Positions 50,432 to 58,612 of a stretch of 64,000 bases of DNA are shown here, one piece after another. This stretch comes from Bacillota bacterium (GTDB taxonomy: Bacteria > Bacillota > Sulfobacillia > JACIYH01). How positions within the stretch are numbered: position 1 is the first letter of the stretch; each line of letters opens with the position of its first letter. The notes beneath the pieces were generated by a model. That model ran no database searches. It was given only the letters and a program-made list of their open reading frames with translations, and had not been told where the DNA came from. Both the position numbers and the translations under genes were made by a program. The stretch is from the NCBI GenBank assembly GCA_030019365.1, contig JASEFA010000002.1:327525-391524 (forward strand), written 5' to 3'.

Positions 50432-52940
50432 CTCCCTCACCCCCCGCCAGCTTCCAGACCGCCACTGCCGCCTGCCCCAGGGCTATGCCCCCGTCATTGG
50501 CGGGCACCTGCCCGGGGACGAGACGGCGCAGGCCCCTTTGTTCCAGCCCCGCCACGACCAGAGATAGCAAGAGCGCGTTCTGAAACGTGCCTCCCGAAAG
50601 TGCCACCGTGCCCAGGCCCTGCTCGCGGGCCACCAGCCCGGCCACCTTCACCATCATGGCGGCCACGGCCAGGTGAAAGCGCAGGGCCAACCTCCGCCTG
50701 GTGGCGGCGTCGTGACCGCCTGCCGCCGCTTCCCGGGCCAGGGCGGTCACCAGCGGACCCGGGTCCACCACCCACACATCACCCGCCCGCTCCCAGCCCC
50801 ATAACTGCTCCCCTTCCCCCATCCGGTCGGGCAGGCCGGCGAGGGAGCGTCCCGGCAGGGCCCGCCAGGCTTCTTCCTCGAGCTCGATGGCGGCCTGCCC
50901 CTCGTAGGTATTGCGGTGGCAGATCCCCAGCAGGGCGGACACGGCGTCAAACAGGCGCCCCGCGCTGGAGCACATCAGGCCCGGACGGGCACAGAGGTGC
51001 CAGGTAGCCACCACCTCCCGCTCCCGACCGGGGAACAGGAGCCGGGCCAGGCCAAGGCCCTCTTCGCCCAGGGCGTGCCCGAGATAGCTCACCGCCATGC
51101 GCAGGGGATTGCGGATGGCCCCCTCCCCGCCCGGCAGCGGCACATACGCCAGGTGAGCCGCCCTGTAGAAACCCGCCAGCGACCCCACCAGCACCTCCAA
51201 GCCCCACACGTGTCCGTCCGTACCGTACCCCACCCCGTCGGCCACCAGACCCACCACGGAATCGGTCACTCCGGCCTCGGCCAGCACGGAAGCCAGGTGG
51301 GCGTGGTGGTGCTGGACAGCGACCTGCCGTTCGGGAAGAAACTGGGCCGCCAGGCCGGTGAGAGAAAAGCTCGGGTGCATGTCGCGGGCCAGCACCACCG
51401 GTTCGACCCCCAGCAGCGAAGCCATCTGGGCCAGGGCCTCCCGCAGGTTGTCGATCCCCTCCACCGTATCCATCTCGCCCAGGTGCTGGCTCAGATAGGC
51501 CCGGTCGCCCCGGGTGAGACACACCACGTTCTTCATCTCCGCTCCCAGGGCAGCCACCACCGGCAGCCCGGCCGCCGATGCCCCGGGCGGCAGGGGAAGG
51601 GTGATGGCCTCCGGCACATAGCCCCGCGAACGCCTCAGCAACTGCACTGATCCCCGGCCGCCGTCTCCTGGGATCCGGGAGGCGTCCTGGGGCGCAGCCG
51701 GTCCCGCGGAGCGGGCCGGCGCGGGGACCACGGGAGCGGCGGCAGGCGCCGTGCCGGCATGTGGCGACGGCTCGAGGACCGGCATCACCCTCACCAGCGA
51801 GTCGTCGCAGCGGCGGAAGATGGGGCGATCGTGCACCAGGAAGTAATCGGCGAGGTCCCCCAACTGGGAAAACGCCTCATCCTCGTCCCGGGCGATGGGC
51901 AGGCCGGTTCTGTTACCGCTGGTCATCACCAGGGGGGGCGCCCCTTCCAGGAGGATGAAGTGCAGGGGGGTATAGGGAAGCATGGCCCCCACCGTATCCA
52001 GCCCCGGGGCGACCGCGGGCGCCAGTGTGGGTTGCTCTTCGTCCTCCCCGCGCCGGATCAGGATGACTATGGGAGCGCGGGCGGAAGTGAGCAGGGCTTC
52101 CTCCGCCCCGGATACCAGGCAGTGGGCGCGCACCGTCTCCAGGTCGGGGAACATGACGGCGAAGGGCCGGGCCGGCCTGCGTTTGCGCTCTCGCAGCCGC
52201 GCCACCGCTTCCGTGGAGGTGGCGTCACAGGCCAGGTGGTATCCTCCCATGCCCTTGACGGCCACGATGCATCCTTCCCGCAGCAACCGCTGGGCCACCT
52301 CATCCCAGGAGCCGGGAACCTCCCGGCCGGCAGCATCCACCACCCGGGCCCGGGGCCCGCACCGGGGGCACGCGGTGGGCTGGGCGTGGAAACGCCGGTC
52401 CCCGGGATCCTCGTATTCCCGGCGGCAGTCTTCGCACATTGCGAAGGAGGCCAGGGTGGTGCGGGAACGATCGTAGGGGAGACCGGTCACCACCGTGAAG
52501 CGGGGCCCGCACAGGGTACAGTTGGTGAAGGGGTACCGGTAGTGGCGGTCGCCGGGGTCGGAGATCTCCCTCCGGCAATCGCCACAGGTGGCCAGGTCCG
52601 GCGGGATCATCACCTGCGCGACCCTGCTCCCCTGGCTGGCCACGATGCGAAAGCCTTCTTCGGGGACAGGGGCAGGATCCGCCAGCACCTGGACGTCCAC
52701 TTCGTCCACCCGGGCCAGCAGAGGGGGGTGGGAACGGAGGTCGCCCACGAACTCCTCCAGGACACCCGTTGGGCCTTCCGCCTCGATCACCACTCCCGCA
52801 CCCGCGTTGGCCACCCAGCCCCGCAGGCCGCGCGCCGTCGCCGCCCGCCATACAAAGGGCCGGAACCCCACCCCCTGGACCGTCCCCCGGACGGTGACAC
52901 GCCAGCGCTGGCGGTCAGGCCCCCCCTCCCCGCCGGCCAC
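50388..52940 (-). CDS. hypF: Carbamoyltransferase HypF
   Basis: 850 aa, somewhat longer than the usual 750-780. Order of parts: acylphosphatase (GTVQGVGFRPFVWR, about 18-31), two zinc fingers (CGDC/CTLCG and CEDC/CPRCG), YrdC-like domain (about 215-400) and Kae1-like carbamoyl transfer domain ending VALSGGTFQNALL. A Pro/Ala-rich insert of about 50 residues (near 410-450) explains the extra length. It makes the carbamoyl group that HypE turns into CN. It starts the hyp unit 7 bp after ricT. Confidence 0.95.
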   Translation of the reverse strand: MAGGEGGPDRQRWRVTVRGTVQGVGFRPFVWRAATARGLRGWVANAGAGVVIEAEGPTGVLEEFVGDLRSHPPLLARVDEVDVQVLADPAPVPEEGFRIVASQGSRVAQVMIPPDLATCGDCRREISDPGDRHYRYPFTNCTLCGPRFTVVTGLPYDRSRTTLASFAMCEDCRREYEDPGDRRFHAQPTACPRCGPRARVVDAAGREVPGSWDEVAQRLLREGCIVAVKGMGGYHLACDATSTEAVARLRERKRRPARPFAVMFPDLETVRAHCLVSGAEEALLTSARAPIVILIRRGEDEEQPTLAPAVAPGLDTVGAMLPYTPLHFILLEGAPPLVMTSGNRTGLPIARDEDEAFSQLGDLADYFLVHDRPIFRRCDDSLVRVMPVLEPSPHAGTAPAAAPVVPAPARSAGPAAPQDASRIPGDGGRGSVQLLRRSRGYVPEAITLPLPPGASAAGLPVVAALGAEMKNVVCLTRGDRAYLSQHLGEMDTVEGIDNLREALAQMASLLGVEPVVLARDMHPSFSLTGLAAQFLPERQVAVQHHHAHLASVLAEAGVTDSVVGLVADGVGYGTDGHVWGLEVLVGSLAGFYRAAHLAYVPLPGGEGAIRNPLRMAVSYLGHALGEEGLGLARLLFPGREREVVATWHLCARPGLMCSSAGRLFDAVSALLGICHRNTYEGQAAIELEEEAWRALPGRSLAGLPDRMGEGEQLWGWERAGDVWVVDPGPLVTALAREAAAGGHDAATRRRLALRFHLAVAAMMVKVAGLVAREQGLGTVALSGGTFQNALLLSLVVAGLEQRGLRRLVPGQVPANDGGIALGQAAVAVWKLAGGEGVVPGGAGAGADAGR

Positions 52941-52947
52941 TGCGGGC

Positions 52948-53673
52948 TCAGTCTCCCCCCGGTTCGCCTTCGTCCCCAGGTTCCTCGCCCTCTTTGTCCT
53001 CTGGTTCTTCTTCTACGCCGCCACGGTAGAGGTCAGCCTCGTAGCGAAGGCAACACATCAGGCGCCCGCACAGGCCGGAAATCTTGCCCGGGTTCAGAGA
53101 GAGGTTCTGGACCTTGGCCATGCGGATGGACACGGGCTGGAACTCGGAAAGCCACACCGCGCAGCACACCTCCCGCCCGCACGGTCCCAGGCCGCCCACC
53201 ATTTTGGCCTCATCCCTGACGCCCACCTGCCGCAGCTCGATGCGGGTACGGAAGGAACTGGCCAGGTCGCGCACCAGCTCCCGGAAATCCACCCGCGTCT
53301 CCGAGGCGAAGTAGAAGACCAGCCGGGAGCGATCGAGCGTGTACTCGGCGTCCAGCACGTGCATGGGCAGCCCACGGGCACCCACCTTCTCCCTGCAGAT
53401 GCGCAGGCTTCCGCTGGCCAGGGCCTGGTTCTCCTCCGCCTGCCCCAGGTCAGCCTCCGTGGCCACCCTCAGCACGGGCTTCAGGGGCTGCGCGAGCTGG
53501 TCGTCGGGAACCTCCCGAACCGGGCAAACCACCTCCCCGATTTCCAGCCCGCGGGCGGTCTCCACCACCACCCGGTCGCCGGGCTCGAGCTCGATCCCGG
53601 CCGGGTCAAAGTGATAGGGCTTTCCCACCCGTCGAAAACGAACAGCCACCACTTTCGCCAAATTGTTCACCAA
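52948..53673 (-). CDS. ricT: PSP1-family protein RicT (YaaT)
   Basis: 241 aa. The cysteine-rich signature is complete: GPCGREVCCAVWL and SGLCGRLMCCLRYE. In Bacillus RicT forms with RicA and RicF a complex carrying iron-sulfur clusters that acts with RNase Y in mRNA maturation and supports sporulation and competence. The C-terminus is a highly acidic tail. The TTG or the directly following GTG start has AAAGGAA upstream. The order holB-ricT is conserved; the next Bacillus genes (yabA, trmN, yazA) are missing and hyp genes follow instead. Confidence 0.92.
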   Translation of the reverse strand: MVNNLAKVVAVRFRRVGKPYHFDPAGIELEPGDRVVVETARGLEIGEVVCPVREVPDDQLAQPLKPVLRVATEADLGQAEENQALASGSLRICREKVGARGLPMHVLDAEYTLDRSRLVFYFASETRVDFRELVRDLASSFRTRIELRQVGVRDEAKMVGGLGPCGREVCCAVWLSEFQPVSIRMAKVQNLSLNPGKISGLCGRLMCCLRYEADLYRGGVEEEPEDKEGEEPGDEGEPGGD

Positions 53674-53704
53674 CCGCAGTTCCTTTCATTGATCCCGTTC
53701 CGCA

Positions 53705-54661
53705 TTATAAACCCGGGTGACAAGAGGGACAAGTTGCACCGATGACAGTGGCACCGCCGAGAGTTCCTGCCAGTTCCAGAAGCAGGCATTCCCAAACCAG
53801 ACGGGAATTGCCGTGCGCCTCCAGCCTGGCCGCCGCCCGGTCCACCGCCTCCCAGGCGCGCAACCAGGGGCCGATGGCGACTTCCTCTCCCTGGCTCGCC
53901 ATGCCCACCGCCCGCTCCCGCATGAGTCCGGTCAGTTCCGCGGCAAGTTTCTCCCCGCGCTCGGCCAGACGTTTGGCCAGGATAAGGAGGTGCGAGCCCC
54001 TGCCCGCCCCCGCCGCCTGCAGGACCTCCCGGGCAAGGGAGGGTCCTGCCTCCCCGGTCCTGGCGCCTTGCCCGCTGCCGCTGCCATTCTCGGTCCCGCC
54101 GCCTTCCCCAGGCCCGGCACCTTCTCCGAGCGGGGCCTCTGCCCCGAGTGTGGCGCCTTCCCCGGGCGAGGCGTCTGCCCCCGGCCAGGCGAGCAGCTGA
54201 CAGCGGGAAAGGAGGGTGGCGGGGAGGTCGGCAACGCGATCGGCCAGCAGCAAGAAGAGCGTACCCGGGGGCGGCTCTTCCAGCAGCTTCAGGAGGGCGT
54301 TGGCCGAAGGCAGGCTGAGCAGATGCACATCTCCCAGAATGTGCACGCGACGGTCCCCCAGGGTGGGCCGGTGGAAAGCCTCCCCGATGAGGGCCCGCAC
54401 CTGTTCGATGCGCCAGGTCCCGCGCTCCGCCTCCCACCGGCGCAGGTCGGGGTGGGTGCCCTGGCGCAGGGCCCTACAGGAGGGGCAGGCGCCGCAGGCC
54501 TGAGCGGGATCCGGACGGTCGCTCCCCCGGGCCAGGCACAGGCAGGCCCCGGCTACCTCGCGGGCCGCCTCTTCGCTGCGGGCACGGGGGCCGCAGAGAA
54601 GGTAGCAGTGCGCCAGACGTCCTCCCCGCAGAGCAGCCCCAAGTTGCTCCCGTGGCGTCAT
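53705..54661 (-). CDS. holB: DNA polymerase III delta-prime subunit
   Basis: About 318 aa. AAA+ clamp-loader subunit. The start MTPREQLGAALRGGRLAHCY matches the family; a zinc module is formed by cysteines in CLCLARG and CGACPSC; LPSANALLKLLEEPPPGT is the SRC-like sensor region, followed by LLSRCQLL. Between the second and the C-terminal domain lies an unusual Gly/Glu/Pro-rich linker of about 50 residues with repeated GEGA-like units. ATG 54659-54661 overlaps the darA stop (ATGA). yaaR, between darA and holB in Bacillus, is missing. Confidence 0.9.
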   Translation of the reverse strand: MTPREQLGAALRGGRLAHCYLLCGPRARSEEAAREVAGACLCLARGSDRPDPAQACGACPSCRALRQGTHPDLRRWEAERGTWRIEQVRALIGEAFHRPTLGDRRVHILGDVHLLSLPSANALLKLLEEPPPGTLFLLLADRVADLPATLLSRCQLLAWPGADASPGEGATLGAEAPLGEGAGPGEGGGTENGSGSGQGARTGEAGPSLAREVLQAAGAGRGSHLLILAKRLAERGEKLAAELTGLMRERAVGMASQGEEVAIGPWLRAWEAVDRAAARLEAHGNSRLVWECLLLELAGTLGGATVIGATCPSCHPGL

Positions 54662-54987
54662 ATCTTCTCGTACCGGTCCACGTTCAGCACGAAAACGGTA
54701 GCGCCGCCCACCACCACTTCCACCGGATACGCCACATACGAGTCGGCAGGCCCGCTCATGGGGGTGAGGGGAGTCACCAGTTGCTCCCGGGGCCTGCACG
54801 TTTCCCTGATGGTGGCCAGCACCTCGTCGGTCTCCCCGTCTTCCACCCCGATGAGGACGGTGGTGTTCCCCTCGCGCAGAAAGCCCCCCGTGCTGGCCAG
54901 CTTGGTCGCCCGGTACCCCCTTTTCACCAGGGCCTCCAAAAGTCTCACCGAATCCTTATCCTGGATCACGGCCACGATCAGCTTCAC
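54658..54987 (-). CDS. darA: PII-like c-di-AMP receptor DarA (YaaQ)
   Basis: 109 aa, usual length. MKLIVAVIQDKDSVRLLEAL and the loop TKLASTGGFLREGNTT are the hallmark of this family, which binds cyclic di-AMP between subunits of a trimer. The signalling target is not established. Start and stop overlap tmk and holB by 4 bp each, showing translational coupling in the tmk-darA-holB unit. Confidence 0.95.
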   Translation of the reverse strand: MKLIVAVIQDKDSVRLLEALVKRGYRATKLASTGGFLREGNTTVLIGVEDGETDEVLATIRETCRPREQLVTPLTPMSGPADSYVAYPVEVVVGGATVFVLNVDRYEKI

Positions 54988-55646
54988 GCCCTCACCTCGC
55001 TCCGCGGCTCATGCAGAATGCCTGCCCTGTACAGGGATTCTTCTACCAAAGACCACACAATCCTCTCCACTTCCGGCACGGATAAGGTGGCATCCACCAC
55101 CCGCACCCTTTGGGGATGGGCCCTGGCCACCTCGAGAAAGCCTTTCCGCACCCGCCGCTGGTACTCTTCGTCCCGGCCCTCGATGCGATCCCGGGCACCG
55201 CTCAGGCGCTGCTTCCTGGCCAGGGCGGGGTCGATGTCCAGGAGGATGGTGAGGTCGGGCTCCAGCCCCGCGGTGGCCAGTCGGTTCGCCTCCCGCACCT
55301 GCCGGCCGGGAATACCCAGCCCCGCGGCCTGATAGGCCAGGCTGGAATCGAGGTACCTCTCCATCACCACCACCTTCCCTTCTCGCAACGAGGGGAGCAC
55401 CACCTCATACACCGCCTGGGCCCGGGAGGCAGCGTACAGCAGTACCTCAGCCTGAGGGCATATCGTCTGCCCCGGATCCAGCACCAGCCGCCTGATGGCG
55501 CGCCCCAGGGACGTTCCCCCCGGTTCGCCCAGGGCCACCACCCCCAGCCCCCGCGCCCTGAGCCTGGGCAGGAGGAGGCGGAGCTGGGTCGACTTACCGC
55601 CCCCGTCCGGTCCCTCCAGCGTAATGAAGTATCCCACCGCTGCCAA
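54984..55646 (-). CDS. tmk: Thymidylate kinase
   Basis: 220 aa. Phosphorylates dTMP to dTDP. P-loop EGPDGGGKSTQ (residues 11-21), the DR(Y)-equivalent ERYLDSSLAYQ and the LID region with ARKQRLSGARDRIEG are visible. The GTG/ATG region is preceded by GGGAGGTTGGC. It follows a YaaO-like gene, as in Bacillus (yaaO-tmk). Confidence 0.95.
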   Translation of the reverse strand: MAAVGYFITLEGPDGGGKSTQLRLLLPRLRARGLGVVALGEPGGTSLGRAIRRLVLDPGQTICPQAEVLLYAASRAQAVYEVVLPSLREGKVVVMERYLDSSLAYQAAGLGIPGRQVREANRLATAGLEPDLTILLDIDPALARKQRLSGARDRIEGRDEEYQRRVRKGFLEVARAHPQRVRVVDATLSVPEVERIVWSLVEESLYRAGILHEPRSEVRA

Positions 55647-55697
55647 CCTCCCTACCGCTGTGGCCTGACCCTATGCAGGGCCAGACGACCGCCGGCC

Positions 55698-57152
55698 CTA
55701 CGTTTCCCGTACCACCCGCACCAGGTTCCGCTCCCCCTCCCCCTGGGGGCCCGCCGGCGGCCCGGTGCCGCCCACCGCTTCCAACCCCGCCTCCCGGCAT
55801 CGCCGCAGGAACGCTACCGCCTCCCCAGTCCACCTCTCCCCCGGTGCCACCAGGGGCACCCCGGGCGGCGACAGGTAGATCATCTCACCGGCCACCCGGC
55901 CGGGCGCCTGCTGGAGAGGGACCTCCTCCTGGTCGGCCCACCATGCCGGGGCGGGGTCCAGGACCGCCTCCAGCCGGGGATAGGGCCCGACGCGCGACCC
56001 GGCGGCGCGCGCCGGGAGCGACCCGAGGGCGGCACCCATCGGCAGGGAGCCCACCAGCAGGCCCAGCGCGTCGGCCAGATCCCGGGCATCGCGCTCCACC
56101 CGCATTCCCAGGAGGATGAGTACCCTGTCTGGTTCGGCCCACTCCACTTCCATACCTGCTGCGCGCAGGGCGGCGGCAACCTCTCGCCCGTCCCGCCCCA
56201 TGGCGGAGGCATCCACCACCAGGCGGAAGGGGTCCCGCACCCAGCCCGGAGGCAGCATCCGGGGCAGAAGCGGCACACCCCGACCCGCCAAGCTCTCGCG
56301 CAGTCGCCGGGCCTGCTCCACCTGCCCGGGCGCTCCCGCCAGCCACCGGGCCAGGTGCCACCGGGCCACGTCAAGGGAGACCATGAGCAGGTAGGAGGGG
56401 CTCGAGCTCTGCACCACGCGCAGGCACGCCCTCAGCCTGCGCCGGTCAACCAGGGGCCCCTGCACGTGCAGCCAGGCACCCTGGGTGAGGGCGGGGAGAG
56501 TCTTGTGGGCGCTCTGCACCACCACGTCGGCCCCCGCCTGCAGGGCGGACGGCAGTCCCGGCGGCCCCCAGCGGGCCCCATGGGCCTCGTCCACCACCAG
56601 CACGGTACCTGCCCGCCGACAGGCACCGGCGACTTCATCAAGGGGAACGGCGATGCCGTAGTAGTTGGGCCTGGTCAGGAGCAACACCCCGGGACGCCAT
56701 TCCTCCACCGCGGCAGCCGCTTCTTCCGGCAAGGGACCCAGGGGCAGGGACTCCTGCGTCCATTCCTCGGGAAGATAGCGCACCCGGCACCCGGAAAGGA
56801 TGGCGGCCGCAAACGCCGCCCGGTGGCTGTGGCGCGCCATGAGAAGCTTGCGACCCGGCCCGCCGGCGGCCAGCACGGCCGCCAGGATCCCGGCCGTGGT
56901 TCCTCCCACCAGGAAAAAGGATTCATCGGCGCCGTAAAGCTCGGCCAGGCTGCGCTGGGCGCGGGCGATGAGCCCCGCCGGGTTGTGGAGGTCGTCCAGA
57001 CCTTCCAGCTCGGTGGCATCGAGACGGAAAAGGCGCTCGGGCAGGAGGGCCGCCACCTCCGGCGCCACCTCCCTCCCCTGGCGGTGCCCCGGCGTATGGA
57101 ACGAGCAGAGGCCCGCCTGCTCCCAGGCAAGCAAGGCCTCCAAAAGGGGCAT
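55698..57152 (-). CDS. Orn/Lys/Arg decarboxylase family protein (YaaO-like)
   Basis: 484 aa, the short form without an N-terminal receiver-like wing. PLP enzyme: FHTPGHRQG (residues 18-26), VVDEAHG (Asp188) and the PLP lysine in SAHKTLPALTQ (Lys217), with a C-terminal domain that is partly Gly/Pro-rich. Relatives decarboxylate arginine or lysine to agmatine or cadaverine. Substrate cannot be read from the sequence. ATG 57152 has CAGGAGCGC just upstream. Confidence 0.9.
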   Translation of the reverse strand: MPLLEALLAWEQAGLCSFHTPGHRQGREVAPEVAALLPERLFRLDATELEGLDDLHNPAGLIARAQRSLAELYGADESFFLVGGTTAGILAAVLAAGGPGRKLLMARHSHRAAFAAAILSGCRVRYLPEEWTQESLPLGPLPEEAAAAVEEWRPGVLLLTRPNYYGIAVPLDEVAGACRRAGTVLVVDEAHGARWGPPGLPSALQAGADVVVQSAHKTLPALTQGAWLHVQGPLVDRRRLRACLRVVQSSSPSYLLMVSLDVARWHLARWLAGAPGQVEQARRLRESLAGRGVPLLPRMLPPGWVRDPFRLVVDASAMGRDGREVAAALRAAGMEVEWAEPDRVLILLGMRVERDARDLADALGLLVGSLPMGAALGSLPARAAGSRVGPYPRLEAVLDPAPAWWADQEEVPLQQAPGRVAGEMIYLSPPGVPLVAPGERWTGEAVAFLRRCREAGLEAVGGTGPPAGPQGEGERNLVRVVRET

Positions 57153-57233
57153 GCGCTCCTGATCCGGAAGATCCCCGCTATGGCCCAGGCCCGCCGCAGA
57201 CCCAGGGGCAACCCGGTCTTCCCGCTCCGTGAG

Positions 57234-58421
57234 TTACACCCCACATACCAGGCTTTCCAGATCGCGGGGGTAATAGGTCAACACTTCGATGCCGCGGTCA
57301 GTGACCAGCACCGTGTCCGAGTGCCGGAAGCCGCCCAGCCCGGGGACGTATATGCCCGGTTCCACGCTGAACACCATGCCGGGTGCGATCACGGTGTCGT
57401 CGCCCACGTCGAAAAAAGGAGCCTCGTGGCCCAGGATACCCAGGGCGTGCCCGGTGTGGTGTCGCCAGCGATCTTCCAGGTCGTTGTCGGCGAAGAAGGA
57501 GCCGACGGCCTCATCCACGTCGGCACACCGGGCTCCCGGTCTGATGGCCTCCATGGCGACCTGCTGGGCGCCCAGCATGAGCTCGAACATGCGTCGCGCC
57601 CGCGCCTCGGGCTCCCCCACGAACATGGTGCGCTCCAGCTCACTGTGGTAGCCACCCACGTTCGCCCCCGCTCCCGTAACCAGCACATCGCCCCTGCGCA
57701 GTATCACACCCGTGGTCAGGGCATGCGGGAGAGCTGACGCCTCTCCTACCTGCCCCCGGAAGCCGGCCCCCGCCCCGGGCTCCCCCATCCCCCAGGAGAC
57801 CCCGTGGGGCCCCAGCGCCTTCAACATGGCGTCCGTGGCGCGCGCGGAGGCTTCCCATGAGATTTCCGCCTCGCTCCTGCCCGGCGCCACCAATTGCTGG
57901 AGGAAAGCATGGGCCAGGTTGCCCCAGCGCACGCTTTCCCTGATGAGTGATATCTCTGCGGGGGACTTCACCATCCGCATGCAGGCCCCCACCTCGGCAA
58001 CCACCTTGACTTCTCCGGCTGCCACTTCGCTCAGGCGCGGACCCCGGTATCCCATACTCGAGGCATACCCATCGGCGTCGGCCAGCAGGCACCCGCCGGA
58101 GAGTTGCAGGTCGCCCAGGATGTCCCGCAGAAACTCCATGGGGTGACGCCGGCCCGGGTACTCGGGGTAAGATCTCACCTCGTCGGCGCAGGAGTCCCTG
58201 GCGGCGTGCTCCTCCTCCAGACGCGGCACCAGGAGGACTGATCGCGGCTCAGGAGTAACCACCAGCACCACAGGCCGCTCCGTGGGCAGGAAGGAGAAGC
58301 CCGAGAAATAGAAAACCTCGACGGCCCCGAACAGGCATACTCCCCGGCACCCCGCCCGGGCTGCCTCCTCGAGCAGTCGCTCCCTTCTCCTGACGACCTC
58401 TTCCCGGTTGATGCGCAACAC
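57234..58421 (-). CDS. M24-fold protein with incomplete metal site
   Basis: 395 aa. The creatinase-like N-domain (about 1-160) and pita-bread C-domain of Xaa-Pro peptidases are recognisable: GANVGGYHSE, HHTGHALGILGHE, SVEPGIY and TVLVTDRG. Of the five metal ligands, the first Asp is Gly (GAGANVGGY), the second Asp is Glu (SELERT) and the last Glu is Ser (RHSDTV); His and one Glu remain. It may therefore not be a metallopeptidase, like creatinase, which needs no metal. It is divergent from the nitrilase gene. Confidence 0.85.
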   Translation of the reverse strand: MLRINREEVVRRRERLLEEAARAGCRGVCLFGAVEVFYFSGFSFLPTERPVVLVVTPEPRSVLLVPRLEEEHAARDSCADEVRSYPEYPGRRHPMEFLRDILGDLQLSGGCLLADADGYASSMGYRGPRLSEVAAGEVKVVAEVGACMRMVKSPAEISLIRESVRWGNLAHAFLQQLVAPGRSEAEISWEASARATDAMLKALGPHGVSWGMGEPGAGAGFRGQVGEASALPHALTTGVILRRGDVLVTGAGANVGGYHSELERTMFVGEPEARARRMFELMLGAQQVAMEAIRPGARCADVDEAVGSFFADNDLEDRWRHHTGHALGILGHEAPFFDVGDDTVIAPGMVFSVEPGIYVPGLGGFRHSDTVLVTDRGIEVLTYYPRDLESLVCGV

Positions 58422-58612
58422 ACCCCATCCCCCCGCTCACCCCGGCCTCACCCGGGCAGAACTCCTCCCTTCTATTTGGCGTCCGCCGGCCAGCTTCCTC
58501 CCGGCCCACCGGCTGCCAGCGTCCCCAGCCCCGCTTTCCCGCCCGCGGGCAGCATTCCCACCAGCATTCCTCCCCGCTCGGCGGGCAGCATCCCTGGAAA
58601 GGAGTGGCGAGC

